Shown here in pieces: positions 63,701-64,000 of a stretch of DNA of 64,000 bases. Position numbers and translations under genes: made by a program. Every line of letters starts with the position of its first letter. The stretch's first letter is position 1. This DNA comes from Ochotona curzoniae (Eukaryota > Chordata > Mammalia > Lagomorpha > Ochotonidae), in contig NW_024465885.1 of assembly GCF_017591425.1 (NCBI RefSeq), positions 42,837,001 to 42,901,000 of the forward strand. The letters are read 5' to 3'. Below the pieces are notes generated by a model. The model saw only the letters and a program-made list of their open reading frames with translations. It searched no databases and was not told the origin of the DNA.

Positions 63701-64000
63701 TGCCGTAACCGTATTTGGAAATGTGTGTGTCTCAGGGTTTTTGCTGAGAACTGTGGCCACAATCCCTTCGGGCCACACAGCTGACTGTCCTGTTACGGCA
63801 GTTTGCCTTTCTGGTCCCCTGACTGTCAAGCCAGGGGTGGGTGTAGCCCCAGAGGAGCGAGGCCCATGGCCTTGGAGCCCTCCCTTCGCTGCTCTCCCTG
63901 CCTGGCTGTTTCTATTCTAAGACTTGTACTGAGCTGCACTTGTCTGTTGAGAAGCTTTTTTTCTTTCTTTTTTTTTTTTTCTGGAAAAATTAAGCTCCTT
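60791..64000. other. Unassigned stretch to the window end
   Basis: Moderately GC-rich at 61400-63100 without a recognisable exon or CpG island. 62085-62250 may be an ancient repeat. TGCCGTAAC (about 63701) and GTTACGGCA (about 63793) form a 9-bp inverted repeat. The window ends in a T-rich run, perhaps the start of another antisense retroposon. Confidence 0.45.

Overview
The window is nuclear DNA of a placental mammal, and I recognise no host protein-coding gene, exon chain or structural RNA gene in it. The diagnostic signal is a tRNA-derived SINE present in more than 30 copies on both strands. It has an RNA polymerase III B-box-like GGTTCTAATCC, a 'GGATCCCATATGG' core and a 'GGAGTGAATCATCGGA...AATAAATCTTTT' tail. 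This is the lagomorph C-repeat (CSINE) pattern. The youngest copies start GGGCCCGGCGCGGTGGCC, which I associate with pika (Ochotona) rather than rabbit. L1 fragments, solo LTRs and worn MIR, MaLR, Tigger and MER5-like relics fit a lagomorph intergenic or intronic segment.

Layout. 0-5 kb is largely unassigned sequence with one SINE. 5.4-7.6 kb is a GC-rich, internally repeated block. 7.8-9.7 kb holds a SINE split by a solo LTR, more SINEs and a CA-rich tract. 10-17 kb carries scattered SINEs, including a head-to-tail trio at 16.2-17.1 kb. 17.7-23.8 kb holds GC-rich element pieces, MaLR and Tigger relics, a second SINE split by a solo LTR, and an inverted SINE pair. 24-34 kb is LTR-rich: three LTRs of one family plus a fourth, unrelated solo LTR with TATA box, poly(A) signal, target-site duplication and a nested SINE. 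34.4-40.0 kb is an L1 cluster containing a complete 334-codon ORF1, the start of ORF2, and a GC-rich element inserted into ORF2. 40-52.5 kb has SINEs, MIR and other ancient relics in unassigned sequence. 53.1-55.1 kb is an L1 3' region interrupted by another GC-rich element. 55-64 kb is old, mostly unassigned sequence with a MaLR LTR.

The most unusual content is the GC-rich element family. There are seven stretches (5.4, 8.5, 17.7, 26.8, 27.4, 38.7 and 53.4 kb). They share a degenerate array of about 50-65 bp GGGCTGGGCTGCAGCACCCA-type units, a conserved unique 3' part and a 3' end near 'CCCTAATCAACTATGTAA' followed by A-rich sequence. Two copies interrupt L1 sequence, which shows the family moves by retroposition. 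It may be the 3' UTR of an L1 lineage or a separate non-autonomous element; I cannot decide without a library search.

The window shows layered transposition: LTRs inside SINEs, SINEs inside LTRs, SINEs inside L1s and L1-like pieces inside L1s. Several target-site duplications are readable, so the order of events can be worked out. Coordinates of repeats without a stated duplication are approximate, usually within 10-30 bases.
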